This document shows, one piece after another, positions 18,010 to 27,708 of a DNA stretch of 64,000 nt (position 1 is the stretch's first letter; every line of letters starts with the position of its first letter). The notes beneath the pieces are model-generated. The model saw only the letters and a list, made by a program, of their open reading frames with translations, was not told the origin of the DNA and searched no databases. Origin of the DNA: an uncultured Lachnospiraceae bacterium (GTDB lineage: Bacteria; Bacillota; Clostridia; Lachnospirales; Lachnospiraceae); NCBI GenBank assembly GCA_949948735.1, contig CATLGV010000001.1, positions 179,772 through 243,771 of the forward strand, in the 5' to 3' direction. The position numbers and the translations under genes are program-made.

Positions 18010-18020
18010 TATATTGTCAA
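17992..18020 (-). promoter_or_regulatory. Sigma-A promoter of the blaI-M56 operon
   Basis: The minus strand shows TTGACA (18020-18015), a 17-nt spacer and TAAACT (17997-17992). The -10 lies within the operator palindrome. Confidence 0.75.
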
Positions 18021-18078
18021 CACAATTCCTATTTCATTTTAATCAGGCTGCAGCGCCGGCTCCTTCCTGCATACGCCG

Positions 18079-19443
18079 TCAATTATACCGCACCGCCTCT
18101 GCAAATATCCCCTCCGGGTTATAGTCGAGGAATATGCCGTATACAGGCTTATCGCCGTCGTCCTCATAAATGTAATATCGTTCCAGGCGGCCGTGCGTAA
18201 TATAACCGCTTTCATAAACCACTCTGCCGCTTTCATCAAAGAAGCTGTCCAGATTGCTCAGCGTCGTATAGAATATTCTCGGATTATGATGATATTCCCG
18301 GTAAAACAGCGTACCGTCATCCCGATAAATATGGTTGATTTTCAACAGGGTCGTAAGCTCCTCATAGCCCTCTTCCCATGCTATAAGCCCCTGTGATTTA
18401 TAATAATCAGGCTTCCCGTCCGATGTATATTCTATGATCTCTTCGTAATGCTCCACCGAATCCGCCCCGTTGTACCCGCTTTCCTCCACAACGGAATAGT
18501 CCTGCCAGCCTCCGTCCCATTCCCGCGCCAGAACGCCGCGGACGCAAAAGCCGCTCATGGATACATGCTCCTCCCACTCACTGTTGAAGCCGTAGGAATA
18601 GACAATGCCGCAGCATTCCCCCGTGTCCTCATTCCGGTACAGCTCCAGCTGAAGCTTTTGATGTCCGTCACGGTACTCATACAGGGGCGTGCTGCCCGCA
18701 AATCCGTGCGCTGCCAGCAGCGCCTCCCGGCTCTCGTATTCCTCCTCCGACAGTAACTGTCCGTCGCTGTCCCATACGCCTGTCAAAATGGTGCTCTCTG
18801 CCTCCGTATCCTCCCACAGCGCATAAAGGTCCTCCCACAAAAGCATATCGTAATATTCCCGATTGGCAGGCTCTCCCGCCTCGTCCAGCAGTACAGCGCC
18901 CGAATACAGGCTGCGGTTCTCCAGATAATCCCATATTTCCAGGAAGCCCGTATCCTCCCGCAGCCGCCAGCTTCGCCGCAGCTCCATCCGTTCCCTTCCG
19001 TAATTAAAGCAATAAAGCTCCCTTGTCCGGCAGCCTGCATCCTCCTCTGCATCTGTCAATACCGCCATCCCCCGGCTCTCCGCATAACGCGGGACTTCTA
19101 TCGGCCGCTCTGAAGCAAGCTTTCCGCAAGGAATCCGCTGCAAAAGCTGCCCGTCCGCTCTATAAAGCCGCAGCTCATATTCATCAAGGCTTTCCCCGCC
19201 AAGCGCCAGCATCAATGTGTACGGCTCCGTCTCCCGGAAAGAAAAATCAACCGGACGCTCCCAGCTTTTCGCCAGCTGCCGTCTGCCTTCCCAAACCGAC
19301 GGCATTTTGCCGCCGGTTATAAGCATATGCGTCTCAAGCGCATGCTGTGCGCCGCACCCTGTCAGCTGCTGACAAAGCAGAAGCACGAATAACACAAGCG
19401 CGGACATTTTTACAAGTCTTCTCCTTGCTTTATCGTTTTTCAT
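18079..19443 (-). CDS. Lipoprotein of unknown function
   Basis: The 454-aa protein has a signal sequence and lipobox (QQLTGC, Cys about residue 30), so it should be anchored outside the membrane. The mature part is rich in Tyr, Glu, Asp and Gly with many short segments such as YRADGQLLQRI, WDSDGQLLSEEEY, YTSDGKPDYYKS and YRDDGTLFYREY. These look like repeated beta-hairpin units of the kind found in MORN- or RHS/YD-like proteins. I cannot assign a family. It lies alone, upstream of the blaI operon, in the same direction. ATG at 19443 follows an AGAGAG ribosome site. Confidence 0.7.
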   Translation of the reverse strand: MKNDKARRRLVKMSALVLFVLLLCQQLTGCGAQHALETHMLITGGKMPSVWEGRRQLAKSWERPVDFSFRETEPYTLMLALGGESLDEYELRLYRADGQLLQRIPCGKLASERPIEVPRYAESRGMAVLTDAEEDAGCRTRELYCFNYGRERMELRRSWRLREDTGFLEIWDYLENRSLYSGAVLLDEAGEPANREYYDMLLWEDLYALWEDTEAESTILTGVWDSDGQLLSEEEYESREALLAAHGFAGSTPLYEYRDGHQKLQLELYRNEDTGECCGIVYSYGFNSEWEEHVSMSGFCVRGVLAREWDGGWQDYSVVEESGYNGADSVEHYEEIIEYTSDGKPDYYKSQGLIAWEEGYEELTTLLKINHIYRDDGTLFYREYHHNPRIFYTTLSNLDSFFDESGRVVYESGYITHGRLERYYIYEDDGDKPVYGIFLDYNPEGIFAEAVRYN

Positions 19444-19546
19444 TTATCTCTCTAGCCTCTTTTTCTTTTCGTCAACACCTCCGCAGCCAAAAGCAATTCC
19501 CTGCTTTTACAGCCGCCGGACTCATTGCCCGCGGGAATGCCGGGCC

Positions 19547-20020
19547 TCAGCAGAACACAATAATCCTCGACGGGGCAGTCTGGGGCGGTATGCTTCTGGT
19601 TGTCGCCGTATAATACACCAGCAGCGTCCTGTCCGCCGGACTGCAGTTAAAGCTCTGCCCGTTCAGCGTCCGAATCGGCGTACTACCGGATATATTCAGC
19701 TGCAGAGAGCGGTCCGCCGCCAGAAGATTCCTGTCAAAATAATTTAACATTACCTGTTCGTTCCTGTCAAGCGTCGTGATAATCTGCGCGCGGTATTGCG
19801 GCGGAAAAATCAGCGGCACCGGCAGGCTGCTGTCATAAAACGCGGCGACACGCATACCCGGCCGAAGCTGCCGGTTGTCAATCACCTGTGTCTGAGGCGT
19901 TATCACAAAATTGACGATTCCCGCCTCCGTCCGCAGCGATGCCATCTGACTGCAGCAGTCGTCTCCTCTCGAGATGTTCAAAATCGTACCGATTACGGGA
20001 ACAAAATCCGTATATGCCAT
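19547..20020 (-). CDS. Conserved hypothetical protein
   Basis: I do not recognise this 157-aa protein. It has no signal peptide and no transmembrane segment. It seems beta-rich, with LRTEAGIVNFVITPQTQVID and LRPGMRVAAFYDSSLP, a pattern seen in small beta-barrel or OB-like domains. It ends in Cys and has a CC pair near residue 22. The ATG at 20020 follows GGAGGAGCTT with good spacing; an ATG 12 nt upstream lacks one. It is between the lipoprotein gene and the MFS exporter in the same direction. Confidence 0.65.
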   Translation of the reverse strand: MAYTDFVPVIGTILNISRGDDCCSQMASLRTEAGIVNFVITPQTQVIDNRQLRPGMRVAAFYDSSLPVPLIFPPQYRAQIITTLDRNEQVMLNYFDRNLLAADRSLQLNISGSTPIRTLNGQSFNCSPADRTLLVYYTATTRSIPPQTAPSRIIVFC

Positions 20021-20066
20021 AAGCTCCTCCATTTCCTGCCATCTGGCAATCTGGCAAGTTTAAAGA

Positions 20067-20094
20067 ACCGCCTGCGGCTTCATCCGCAAGCGGT
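20067..20094 (-). terminator. Terminator after the MFS gene
   Basis: ACCGCCTGCGG and CCGCAAGCGGT form an 11-bp stem with one mismatch and a 6-nt loop. TTCTTT follows on the minus strand; the plus strand has a stronger TTTTT, so it may work in both directions. Confidence 0.55.
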
Positions 20095-20164
20095 GTTTTT
20101 AATAAGATATGGTGTTATATCCCGGCAGGTTCCTGTCCCGACCGCATCCTCCGTTGACCAGGGC

Positions 20165-21451
20165 TTACATGGACGTCTCCCTGTTTAAGGCCCGTACACG
20201 CCGGCTGAAGCAGGACAAAACACTGACCGTAAAGCCGCATATACCTGTACACAAAAACATGACAGCCATACCGCTTCCGGCACCCGTTCCCACAAGCCGC
20301 GTCAGCACCCCTGCACGATCTCCTCCCGCCTGCATGAACGGCTCAAACACATAATCCGCCAGATATCCCCCCAAAAGAATACCGACCGGTATGGTGCTGA
20401 ATTGAATCGCATTTCGTACCGCAAATACTCTTCCCTGCATTTCACTGGGAACTCTTTTATACAGTATCGCGTTTTGATTCGCCATAATAAACGGAATCGG
20501 CACACTGGCCGCAATCGCGGCAGCCGACCACCATGCGGTATTTCTCCCCGCCGCCATCAGCAAATCCCCAAACAAAAATGACAGTGCCGCCGAACAGTAA
20601 ATCGCGCTTGCCTTGCGACGGCTCTCCTTCTTAACGGATACAATCATCCCGCCGGCAATACCGCCGATTCCCATGAAGGCATTGACTACGCCCAGCGCAA
20701 AGCTGCTGCCGCCGCTTCTTGCCAGAAGCATCGGCGACAATATATTCTCGTAGGTCAATCGCGAAAAAAAGTTGATCAACGCCATCGTAAGCATGATATG
20801 CAGCAGTCCGCGCTCCTTTTTCAGGAATGCAAAGCCCTCCGCCGTTCCCGTAAACGGCGGCTGATGCGCCCTCTGCTCAAGCTGCTCCGGTATGTGAATG
20901 ACAAACAACAGCACAAAAAACGCGAACAGAAAGCTTGCCAAATCAATTACCAGAATCAGGGAAAGTCCCCCCGCGGTATACAGCGCCGCCGCCAGCATCG
21001 GGCGGAACACAACAATAAGATTGCCAGAAAAAGAATTTAACCCGCTCACATTGGATAGCTTGTCCTTTGGCACAAGCTTCCCTACCGCCACTGCGGACGC
21101 CGGCTGCTGAAACGCGGTCGTAACGCCCATCACAATATTAATCAGATAAATATTCCAAACAGACAGCCGTCCTGTCATAAAAAGCACTAAAACCGTCAGT
21201 GAACCAACGGCCGCAGCCGTATCGGCGGCCAGCATGACAGCCTTCTTGCGATGTCTGTCCACAAAGGTCCCGACAAAAATGCTCACCAAAATGTAAGGCA
21301 CATAATCACAAAACGACATCAGCGAGACCGACAGCGCGGACTGACTCTGCTGATACGCCCACAAAACGATGGCAAACGAGGTCATGGAGCTTCCCAGCTG
21401 GGACACGCTCTGACTCAACCATAAAATAATATATCGCTTAAAATTTCCCAT
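20165..21451 (-). CDS. MFS drug exporter, MefA-like family
   Basis: This 428-aa protein has about 12 transmembrane segments and the MFS loop motif GTFVDRHRKKAVM between segments 2 and 3. Its start (LWLSQSVSQLGSSMTSFAIVLW) resembles macrolide and other small-molecule exporters of the MefA/EntS type. It should use the proton gradient to expel a drug or metabolite; the substrate is not evident. It has GGAG 8 nt before the ATG. It is preceded by a strong promoter, a short leader reading frame and an inverted repeat, suggesting inducible expression. Confidence 0.85.
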   Translation of the reverse strand: MGNFKRYIILWLSQSVSQLGSSMTSFAIVLWAYQQSQSALSVSLMSFCDYVPYILVSIFVGTFVDRHRKKAVMLAADTAAAVGSLTVLVLFMTGRLSVWNIYLINIVMGVTTAFQQPASAVAVGKLVPKDKLSNVSGLNSFSGNLIVVFRPMLAAALYTAGGLSLILVIDLASFLFAFFVLLFVIHIPEQLEQRAHQPPFTGTAEGFAFLKKERGLLHIMLTMALINFFSRLTYENILSPMLLARSGGSSFALGVVNAFMGIGGIAGGMIVSVKKESRRKASAIYCSAALSFLFGDLLMAAGRNTAWWSAAAIAASVPIPFIMANQNAILYKRVPSEMQGRVFAVRNAIQFSTIPVGILLGGYLADYVFEPFMQAGGDRAGVLTRLVGTGAGSGMAVMFLCTGICGFTVSVLSCFSRRVRALNRETSM

Positions 21452-21546
21452 TGAATTTTCTCCAATCTATTCTATTAATCAGCTGTTGCCAGAATAAATG
21501 TGTACAAAATCCAATGTCGGACGAAAAGCTTCAGCCTAAGGCTGTT

Positions 21547-21627
21547 TTACCTCTGTACAAGTCTCGTCCTGTCATCAGACCTTGTACAGAGCTCTGTGCT
21601 TAAATCAATTCTCATATGGCACAGCAT
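21547..21627 (-). CDS. Leader peptide (26 aa) upstream of the MFS exporter
   Basis: A short frame starts with ATG at 21627 (GAGG 8 nt upstream) and begins MLCHMRIDLSTE. The frame extends in phase to an ATG at 21651 next to AAGGAG. It lies between the exporter promoter and the exporter gene, and it runs across both arms of the inverted repeat 21551-21591. This is the arrangement of ribosome-mediated attenuation upstream of resistance genes. Translation is inferred, not shown. Confidence 0.5.
   Translation of the reverse strand: MLCHMRIDLSTELCTRSDDRTRLVQR
21551..21591 (-). promoter_or_regulatory. Inverted repeat in the MFS leader
   Basis: CTCTGTACAAG and CTTGTACAGAG are perfect 11-bp arms separated by 19 nt. 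They lie inside the leader reading frame, downstream of the promoter. A further small hairpin (CAGCC/GGCTG) follows. In RNA it would form an anti- or pre-attenuator; as DNA it could be an operator. Confidence 0.55.
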
Positions 21628-21673
21628 ATGCCTCACCTCATTTTCTGCCATACTCCTTACGCTTTCGCCGTCT

Positions 21674-21702
21674 ATTATAGCTTAATCTTATGTGCGTGTC
21701 AA
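21674..21702 (-). promoter_or_regulatory. Consensus sigma-A promoter for the MFS exporter
   Basis: TTGACA (21702-21697), a 17-nt spacer and TATAAT (21679-21674) match the consensus exactly. So strong a promoter about 220 nt before the exporter implies that control acts in the leader. Confidence 0.75.
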
Positions 21703-21740
21703 ACACCCGGACAGCCCCACCATATACTCAGGCAGGCTTC

Positions 21741-23774
21741 CTACACGACAAATCCGCTGACGCTCTTTTCTATCTCCCTGTAAACCGTAACCAGCCGTTC
21801 CGACACGTTCGAAATATCCTTTACCATGTCCTTTACCAGCTCCGTCGACGCCAATGTCTGCTGTGTCGCCGCGGCGTTGCCCTGCGCGATACCGGACAGC
21901 TTCTGCACCACGTCGACTACCATCATCCGCTCCTCGTCCATGTGCCGGACCGTATCATAAATCGCCGCGACGCCCTGTCTGGAAATCTCTATTTCCTCAT
22001 ATATTTTTGAGAAGAGCTCTTCTGTGTAGGAAAGCTGTCTGCTTTGCTCCAATATGACGCTCTTGGTCTCGACCATGGTGTCCACTGTTTTTCCGGATTC
22101 CTGAAGCAGCGTGTTGATCACGTCGTCTATCAGCTTGGCAGAAGCATTGGACTGCTCGGCAAGCTTTGAAATCTCGCTTGCCACAACCGCAAACCCTCTC
22201 CCCTGCTCTCCCGCACGCGCCGCTTCAATCGACGCATTTAAGGACAGCAGATTGGTTTCTTCGGCAATTGATGTGATGAGCTGCGCCGATTCTTTGATCT
22301 TTACCGCAAATTCGTTGGTTGACAGAATCTGCGTGCTGATGTCCCCGATGGCCTTCTCTGTATTGCTGTTGACCTCGGAAAGCGTCTTGACCGTGTTGCG
22401 CATATCGTCGCTGGTCTTCTGAATGCTGTCCGTATGTCTGTTCAGCCGTTCCGTCTCACTCATCGTTTTCCCGATAATCTCCCCGATTTGCAGAACGCGC
22501 TCCGCCGCACTCCGGGTATCCTCCGACTGCTGCACCGCGCTGCCGGAGATCTCCTCGATTGCCTTTTCAACATTCTCAACTGCCCCCTCCGTCACATCCA
22601 CACTTGAGCATAATGTATCGGAGGTTTCCATAAATTCCGCATCCTTTTCCTGTATCAGTTTTACGGCGCCGCTGATTATTTCCGTCAGATACAGCATTGC
22701 CTGTGCAATCAGCCCTACCTCGTCCCTGCGGGTTGCGTATGGATCCAGCTTATGCTTCAGGGTCAAGTCCAACGTCCCTATTTCCTTGATGATTCGGGAT
22801 ACCTTCGCAATATCCTTTGCAATAAGCCGGACCGCGGCCCACACGCATACGGATATAACCAGCAGCAATATAACGCAGATCATAAACAGCATCTCTGACA
22901 TTTTCCGGATGGGCGCATATGCGGCCTCACAGTCCGTCGCTACGACAAGCACCCAGTTCCGGTCCGGCATATACCGGTAAACCGCCATCATCTCCCTGCC
23001 GTCCATCTCGTATTCATAAACGGAAGCGCCGGACGAACCGGACTTTGCCAGATTGATAATATCAAGCATCCCGCCTTCCTCGACAGCGGAGCCGATTCGC
23101 TCCTCCTCCGCGCAGAAAATATATGCGCCGCTGGTTACATCCAGCAAAAGATATTCTGTCTGCCCCTCGTCTCCTTCCGACAAAGCATCCAGCGTATCTC
23201 TCAGATTTTCGGAATAGATGGCGCCGCCCACATAGCCAATCGGCTCTTTTTTGTCAAATATCGGGTAATACAGGGATACCACCTGATTGCCGGTTGAGGG
23301 CGACATCATAATCCCCACGTTCCATATATCCTGGGAAGCAAACACTGCGTCCTGCAGCTGCTGCAAGGCTTCGCCTTCGCGAAGCTTTTTGCCGACAGGG
23401 CCTTTCACATAGGACGCCAGCACTTTTGAATTATAATCCGCCAGATACACATTTTCCAGATTTTCATTCACCTTCGCATATCCGTCTGTGTAAACCTGCG
23501 CATTGATAACCGCGTCCGGGTTGCCCGGCTGCAAAAGCACGTTTTTCAACTCCAGCGCCTGTCCATAACCGATCACATAAGACTCCGCGGATCGGACGTA
23601 CTGTTCGATAATCTCACTCCGGGTCGCCACGGCATCGTTCATTTCCGCCAGAATCTGCTCCTCCATTACAGAAGAGACCCGCACATTCGTACACTGCCAC
23701 AATACAACGAGTCCAAACGTCAGGATAATAATCACAATACTGCTTATCTTCGTTGCCAGTTTTACGTTTTTCAT
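21741..23774 (-). CDS. Methyl-accepting chemotaxis protein with Cache-type sensor
   Basis: This 677-aa chemoreceptor has a transmembrane segment at about residues 12-32 and a large extracellular double-Cache-like sensor (about 35-280, with [21 protein letters not shown]). A second transmembrane segment (about 297-320), a HAMP-like linker and a cytoplasmic signalling domain follow. The signalling hairpin is [28 protein letters not shown]. The ATG at 23774 follows GATGAGGG; the frame extends 30 codons upstream without a better site. It would direct motility toward or away from an unknown ligand via CheA and CheV. Confidence 0.92.
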   Translation of the reverse strand: MKNVKLATKISSIVIIILTFGLVVLWQCTNVRVSSVMEEQILAEMNDAVATRSEIIEQYVRSAESYVIGYGQALELKNVLLQPGNPDAVINAQVYTDGYAKVNENLENVYLADYNSKVLASYVKGPVGKKLREGEALQQLQDAVFASQDIWNVGIMMSPSTGNQVVSLYYPIFDKKEPIGYVGGAIYSENLRDTLDALSEGDEGQTEYLLLDVTSGAYIFCAEEERIGSAVEEGGMLDIINLAKSGSSGASVYEYEMDGREMMAVYRYMPDRNWVLVVATDCEAAYAPIRKMSEMLFMICVILLLVISVCVWAAVRLIAKDIAKVSRIIKEIGTLDLTLKHKLDPYATRRDEVGLIAQAMLYLTEIISGAVKLIQEKDAEFMETSDTLCSSVDVTEGAVENVEKAIEEISGSAVQQSEDTRSAAERVLQIGEIIGKTMSETERLNRHTDSIQKTSDDMRNTVKTLSEVNSNTEKAIGDISTQILSTNEFAVKIKESAQLITSIAEETNLLSLNASIEAARAGEQGRGFAVVASEISKLAEQSNASAKLIDDVINTLLQESGKTVDTMVETKSVILEQSRQLSYTEELFSKIYEEIEISRQGVAAIYDTVRHMDEERMMVVDVVQKLSGIAQGNAAATQQTLASTELVKDMVKDISNVSERLVTVYREIEKSVSGFVV

Positions 23775-24026
23775 GCCCTCATCCCTTGTCTTTATAATAT
23801 TTGCCGTCTTTTTCGCTGCCGGCCCGTAGAAGCCTGTGCCCGGCCAAGCGCCGAAATCTTTCAAGACCGCATGTCCTTATTATAATATCGGATGCAGGGG
23901 CATACCCGCCAGTTCTTGTCATGTTCTCCCTATATATTGCTTTTTTGCCGTATTTTCAACTATCTATGACGCTGAAATCATCCCGCTTTGAGGCATGTTT
24001 GCTCTTGTACATCGAGGGCATCCCCA

Positions 24027-25631
24027 TTACTGCTTATTCGATAGGATTCGTATTTCCTGACCGCTCTTTTTAAACGTTACATTCCGATATTCGGAGTGCA
24101 GCGTCTCCCGTACGCCGTTTATGATAATAACGCAGCCTGCGTTCGCAATCCCGCCGACAATAATTTTCCCGTCCGCGGAGCGCCGGTTGATATCGATCAG
24201 CCGCTCCCGCTTCGCGGTAATCTCTTTTAATTTTAACTGATTATTTATCTTTCTGCGCATCTGCTCCGCCTTCTGCCGGTTCAAATCCGGATGGGCAGGC
24301 TGTAATCTCAGCTGCCCGGTGATTTGCTCCAGCGTCCGCGCGGCATCCGTCATGTTATCCTGATACGCCTCCGCCAAATGGTCGATTTCTTCCATCTTCT
24401 GCCGCAATTCACAGTCCAGTCCGATAACCATCTGCGTAGTTACGCCTGCACGGTTGCCGATAGAGGCCGCCGAAATCTGTTCTACCGCCGTAACCGTACC
24501 GCCGATAATCGTGCCCCGGTTACCCGAAATCACCACCGTATGTCCCGCCTCCACTTCACAGTTCAATAAAGCGCCCGTGTTGATTTCGTTTCCGGCAAAA
24601 ACCTGCGTCTGCTCCAAAAAACGCGCCATAACGTTGCATCCGGCGCGAATAACGCCGTTCCCTGACCCCTGCATTCCGTTTTTCAGGATAACATCCTTTC
24701 CCGCAAAAAGATTCGCCGTTTCTACATGTCCGTTAATGGTAATGCTTCCGGTTGTTTTTACGGTAACGCCCGCAAATACGTTCCCCTGTATCAGCACATC
24801 CCCGTGAAAGTCCACATCCCCGGTAGCGGCATCCAGATTGCCTTTTATCACGTAGATTGGCGTTACGGTCAGACAGCCCCCCGCTACCGTGACATTTCCC
24901 TCCGTACCGGCATAATATTCGCAGCCCTTTTCATCCGGTTTACAGCGCTTGCACTGCAGCGGCGGAAGCTCCTTCCCCTCATAAGCGTCAATGGTATTGC
25001 CCAGCACATCTCTGCCTATCACAGCCGGCAGCGCCGAATGATAGGTGACAAGCAGCTGCCCGTTTGTCACAAGCTCGATTTTTCCCAATACATTATAATC
25101 CACCGAACCGTCCGGCAGAATAATAGGTCTCGTCTCAGGCCGCGGATTAAAGTGATATTCGAAAAATCCATCCTGTCCATCCCTTGCGGCGGTACCGGCC
25201 GCGACAAGCGTTTCCTCGTAATTGCGCTTCCCCTGCGCAAGCTCCTCCAGCGTCCTTTCTATGATACCAAAAACAATCCCGTTCTCCTCTAACAGCTTAT
25301 AAAGCTCCGCTGCGGAAAAACGGCGGTACAGCGTGATCAGGACCTCCATCCGCGTTTCATTGATGCGCAGCAGATAATCCGAGCCGTCTATAAGCACCGG
25401 ATCTCCGCAAACGGCTCCCGCATTCGAAATTCCGGAAGCTGTCTGCTGCTTTGCGGTCGGCATCCCCTCTCTATCCCCGGAAACGTGCCGCTCCTCCGGT
25501 GAAAGGAATCTTGTTTTTTCCACTCCGTTTTTCTTCAAAAGCGGCTGCTCGGCCTCCATAGCCGGAAGCATTTGCGCCTGATCGGTCTGTTCTTTTTTCT
25601 TTTTCTTTCCTGCCTGACTAAAAAAACGCAT
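24027..25631 (-). CDS. FapA/DUF342 family protein
   Basis: This 534-aa protein has the DUF342 layout: a charged N terminus, a domain before residue 180, then a long right-handed beta-helix-like region (about 240-400). Its Gly/Asn/Val-rich turns include GDVLIQGNVFAGVTVKTTGSITINGHV. A C-terminal coiled coil follows (about 420-490). Family members are often encoded near flagellar and chemotaxis genes, and Vibrio FapA affects polar protein placement; the exact role here is unknown. The ATG at 25631 follows GGCAGGAGAG. An MCP gene follows it. Confidence 0.82.
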   Translation of the reverse strand: MRFFSQAGKKKKKEQTDQAQMLPAMEAEQPLLKKNGVEKTRFLSPEERHVSGDREGMPTAKQQTASGISNAGAVCGDPVLIDGSDYLLRINETRMEVLITLYRRFSAAELYKLLEENGIVFGIIERTLEELAQGKRNYEETLVAAGTAARDGQDGFFEYHFNPRPETRPIILPDGSVDYNVLGKIELVTNGQLLVTYHSALPAVIGRDVLGNTIDAYEGKELPPLQCKRCKPDEKGCEYYAGTEGNVTVAGGCLTVTPIYVIKGNLDAATGDVDFHGDVLIQGNVFAGVTVKTTGSITINGHVETANLFAGKDVILKNGMQGSGNGVIRAGCNVMARFLEQTQVFAGNEINTGALLNCEVEAGHTVVISGNRGTIIGGTVTAVEQISAASIGNRAGVTTQMVIGLDCELRQKMEEIDHLAEAYQDNMTDAARTLEQITGQLRLQPAHPDLNRQKAEQMRRKINNQLKLKEITAKRERLIDINRRSADGKIIVGGIANAGCVIIINGVRETLHSEYRNVTFKKSGQEIRILSNKQ

Positions 25632-25724
25632 ATAAATCTCTCCTGCCGTCATTCCGCCGCAAAGCGGTCAATCTCCGGTAGCATGAAAGCCTGCCTTCAC
25701 CGGTCAAGTGACAAGGCTGTATGC

Positions 25725-25759
25725 AAAAAGCCGCCGCAATTCAGGAGAATCGCGGCGGC
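25725..25759 (-). terminator. Intrinsic terminator of the GGGtGRT operon
   Basis: An 8-bp GC stem (GCCGCCGC/GCGGCGGC) with a 14-nt loop is followed on the minus strand by TTTTT, about 70 nt after the GGGtGRT gene. Confidence 0.8.
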
Positions 25760-25831
25760 CTCTGCGCTTTAAAGGATTTTGTTCTTTATATATGACTCAG
25801 GGAAATGCCGGTTCAATCAGCGCTTCCCCCG

Positions 25832-26848
25832 TTAAAACTTCCCAGCCTTTGCCGCTTCCTCAATCGAAACTGCTACCGCAACCGTAGCGCCGACCATCGG
25901 GTTGTTGCCCATACCGATCAGGCCCATCATCTCTACATGTGCCGGAACGGAGGAGGAACCTGCAAACTGCGCGTCCGAATGCATACGGCCTAATGTATCC
26001 GTCATACCATAGGATGCCGGGCCTGCTGCCATATTGTCCGGATGAAGGGTACGTCCTGTACCGCCGCCGCTTGCTACGGAGAAATACTTCTTACCGGCTT
26101 CCATTCTCTCCTTCTTGTATGTACCTGCTACCGGATGCTGGAATCTTGTGGGATTGGTGGAGTTTCCTGTGATGGATACGTCAACATTCTCCTTCCACAT
26201 GATTGCAACGCCTTCGCAGACATCATTTGAGCCATAGCAGTTTACCTTACCGCGCGGGCCTTCCGGATCCGAGTAGGACTTTCTGAATACCTCCTTCACG
26301 GTGTTGGTATAAGGGTCATACTCTGTCTCAACAAAGGTAAATCCGTTGATGCGGGCAATAATCTCCGCAGCGTCCTTGCCAAGACCGTTCAGGATGACTC
26401 TCAGCGGCTTCTGGCGAACCTTGTTTGCCTTCTCCGCGATACCAATCGCGCCCTCTGCCGCCGCAAAGGATTCATGCCCTGCCAGGAAGCAGAAGCAGTC
26501 TGTCTCCTCCTCCAGAAGCATCTTGCCCAGATTGCCGTGTCCAAGACCTACCTTACGGTTGTCCGCAACGGAGCCCGGAATACAAAATGCCTGAAGTCCC
26601 TCGCCGATTGCCGCAGCCGCGTCAGCCGCCTTTTTGCAGCCCTTCTTGATTGCGATGGCAGCGCCTACCGTGTATGCCCAGCATGCGTTCTCAAAGCAAA
26701 TCGGCTGAATCTTCTTTACCTGATCATACACGTCAAGACCCGCATCCTTTGTGATCTTCTCTGCCTCTTCGATGGAAGCAATACCGTAGCCCTTGAGAAC
26801 CTCGGTAATTTTATCTATTCTTCTTTCATAGGATTCGAATAATGCCAT
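25832..26848 (-). CDS. GGGtGRT family protein
   Basis: This 338-aa protein carries the signature ASGGGTGRTLHPDN and a well-preserved pattern of Gly-rich segments. It belongs to a family named only by that motif; its activity is not known to me. Several Cys (PICFENACWAY, ETDCFCFLAG, VNCYGSNDVCEG) could bind metal or a cluster. The gene starts 2 nt after the stop of the Fe-S scaffold gene, with AAGGAGG inside that gene's end. The pair is therefore tightly coupled and probably works on iron-sulfur chemistry. Confidence 0.85.
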   Translation of the reverse strand: MALFESYERRIDKITEVLKGYGIASIEEAEKITKDAGLDVYDQVKKIQPICFENACWAYTVGAAIAIKKGCKKAADAAAAIGEGLQAFCIPGSVADNRKVGLGHGNLGKMLLEEETDCFCFLAGHESFAAAEGAIGIAEKANKVRQKPLRVILNGLGKDAAEIIARINGFTFVETEYDPYTNTVKEVFRKSYSDPEGPRGKVNCYGSNDVCEGVAIMWKENVDVSITGNSTNPTRFQHPVAGTYKKERMEAGKKYFSVASGGGTGRTLHPDNMAAGPASYGMTDTLGRMHSDAQFAGSSSVPAHVEMMGLIGMGNNPMVGATVAVAVSIEEAAKAGKF

Positions 26849-26850
26849 AA

Positions 26851-27555
26851 TTATTTAACCTCCTTATCTGTTCTGGGATCAATAATCTTAACAGCATCCT
26901 GTACGCGCCCGTACTGTCCGGATGCCTTCTCCCATGCAGTGTTCGGATCATCGCCTTTCTTGATGAAGTCCGTCATCTTGCCGAGGCTGACAAACTTGTA
27001 GCCGATAATCTTATCATCCGCGTCAAGCGCGATTCCCGTAACATAGCCCTCTGCCATTTCAAGATAACGAGGTCCCTTCTTTAATGTACCGTACATCGTA
27101 CCAACCTGGCTTCTCAGGCCTTTTCCAAGATCCTCAAGACCTGCGCCGACAGGAAGTCCGTCCTCAGAGAATGCGGACTGCGAACGGCCGTATACGATCT
27201 GTAAGAACAGCTCTCTCATTGCCGTATTGATTGCATCGCAGACAAGGTCCGTATTCAACGCTTCCATAACGGTTCTTCCCGGAAGGATCTCGGCTGCCAT
27301 CGCTGCCGAATGCGTCATACCGGAGCATCCGATTGTCTCAACCAGCGCCTCCTGGATAACGCCCTCCTTAACGTTCAGGGAAAGCTTGCAGGCGCCCTGC
27401 TGCGGCGCACACCAGCCTACGCCGTGTGTAAAGCCGGAAATATCCTTCACGTCTTTTGCCTTTACCCATTTGGCTTCTTCGGGGATGGGCGCGCATCCAT
27501 GATTGCCATCACGTGCAACTGAACACATCTCTTCAACTTCTTTTGAATAAATCAT
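26851..27555 (-). CDS. Iron-sulfur cluster scaffold-like protein
   Basis: The 234-aa protein has conserved cysteines in GCAPIPEE, GWCAPQQGACK and ETIGCSGMTHSAAMAAEIL, a pattern similar to the IscU/NifU fold, in which such residues hold a nascent cluster. It lacks the canonical NifU C-terminal domains. It is the first gene of a two-gene operon with the GGGtGRT protein. The ATG follows GAAAGGAG. A scaffold role is inferred from fold resemblance. Confidence 0.75.
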   Translation of the reverse strand: MIYSKEVEEMCSVARDGNHGCAPIPEEAKWVKAKDVKDISGFTHGVGWCAPQQGACKLSLNVKEGVIQEALVETIGCSGMTHSAAMAAEILPGRTVMEALNTDLVCDAINTAMRELFLQIVYGRSQSAFSEDGLPVGAGLEDLGKGLRSQVGTMYGTLKKGPRYLEMAEGYVTGIALDADDKIIGYKFVSLGKMTDFIKKGDDPNTAWEKASGQYGRVQDAVKIIDPRTDKEVK

Positions 27556-27684
27556 GTGAAAACTCCTTTCGACTACATACTTATACTTATGCCGGACAAC
27601 CGCCCCGCACCTTCATAACTTATCTGCCGCTTCCCGTATATTTTCTTTTGGAAATCGACTTTGACAAGTTATTCACACAAAATT

Positions 27685-27708
27685 ATTTTCGCATAAATCC
27701 GCGAAAAT
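27685..27708. promoter_or_regulatory. Inverted repeat upstream of the Fe-S scaffold operon
   Basis: ATTTTCGC and GCGAAAAT arms flank 8 nt, about 130-150 nt before the scaffold start, in the 253-nt gap that separates it from the tailocin locus. It may be an operator or the end of the tailocin transcript. I see no gene in this gap. Confidence 0.3.
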
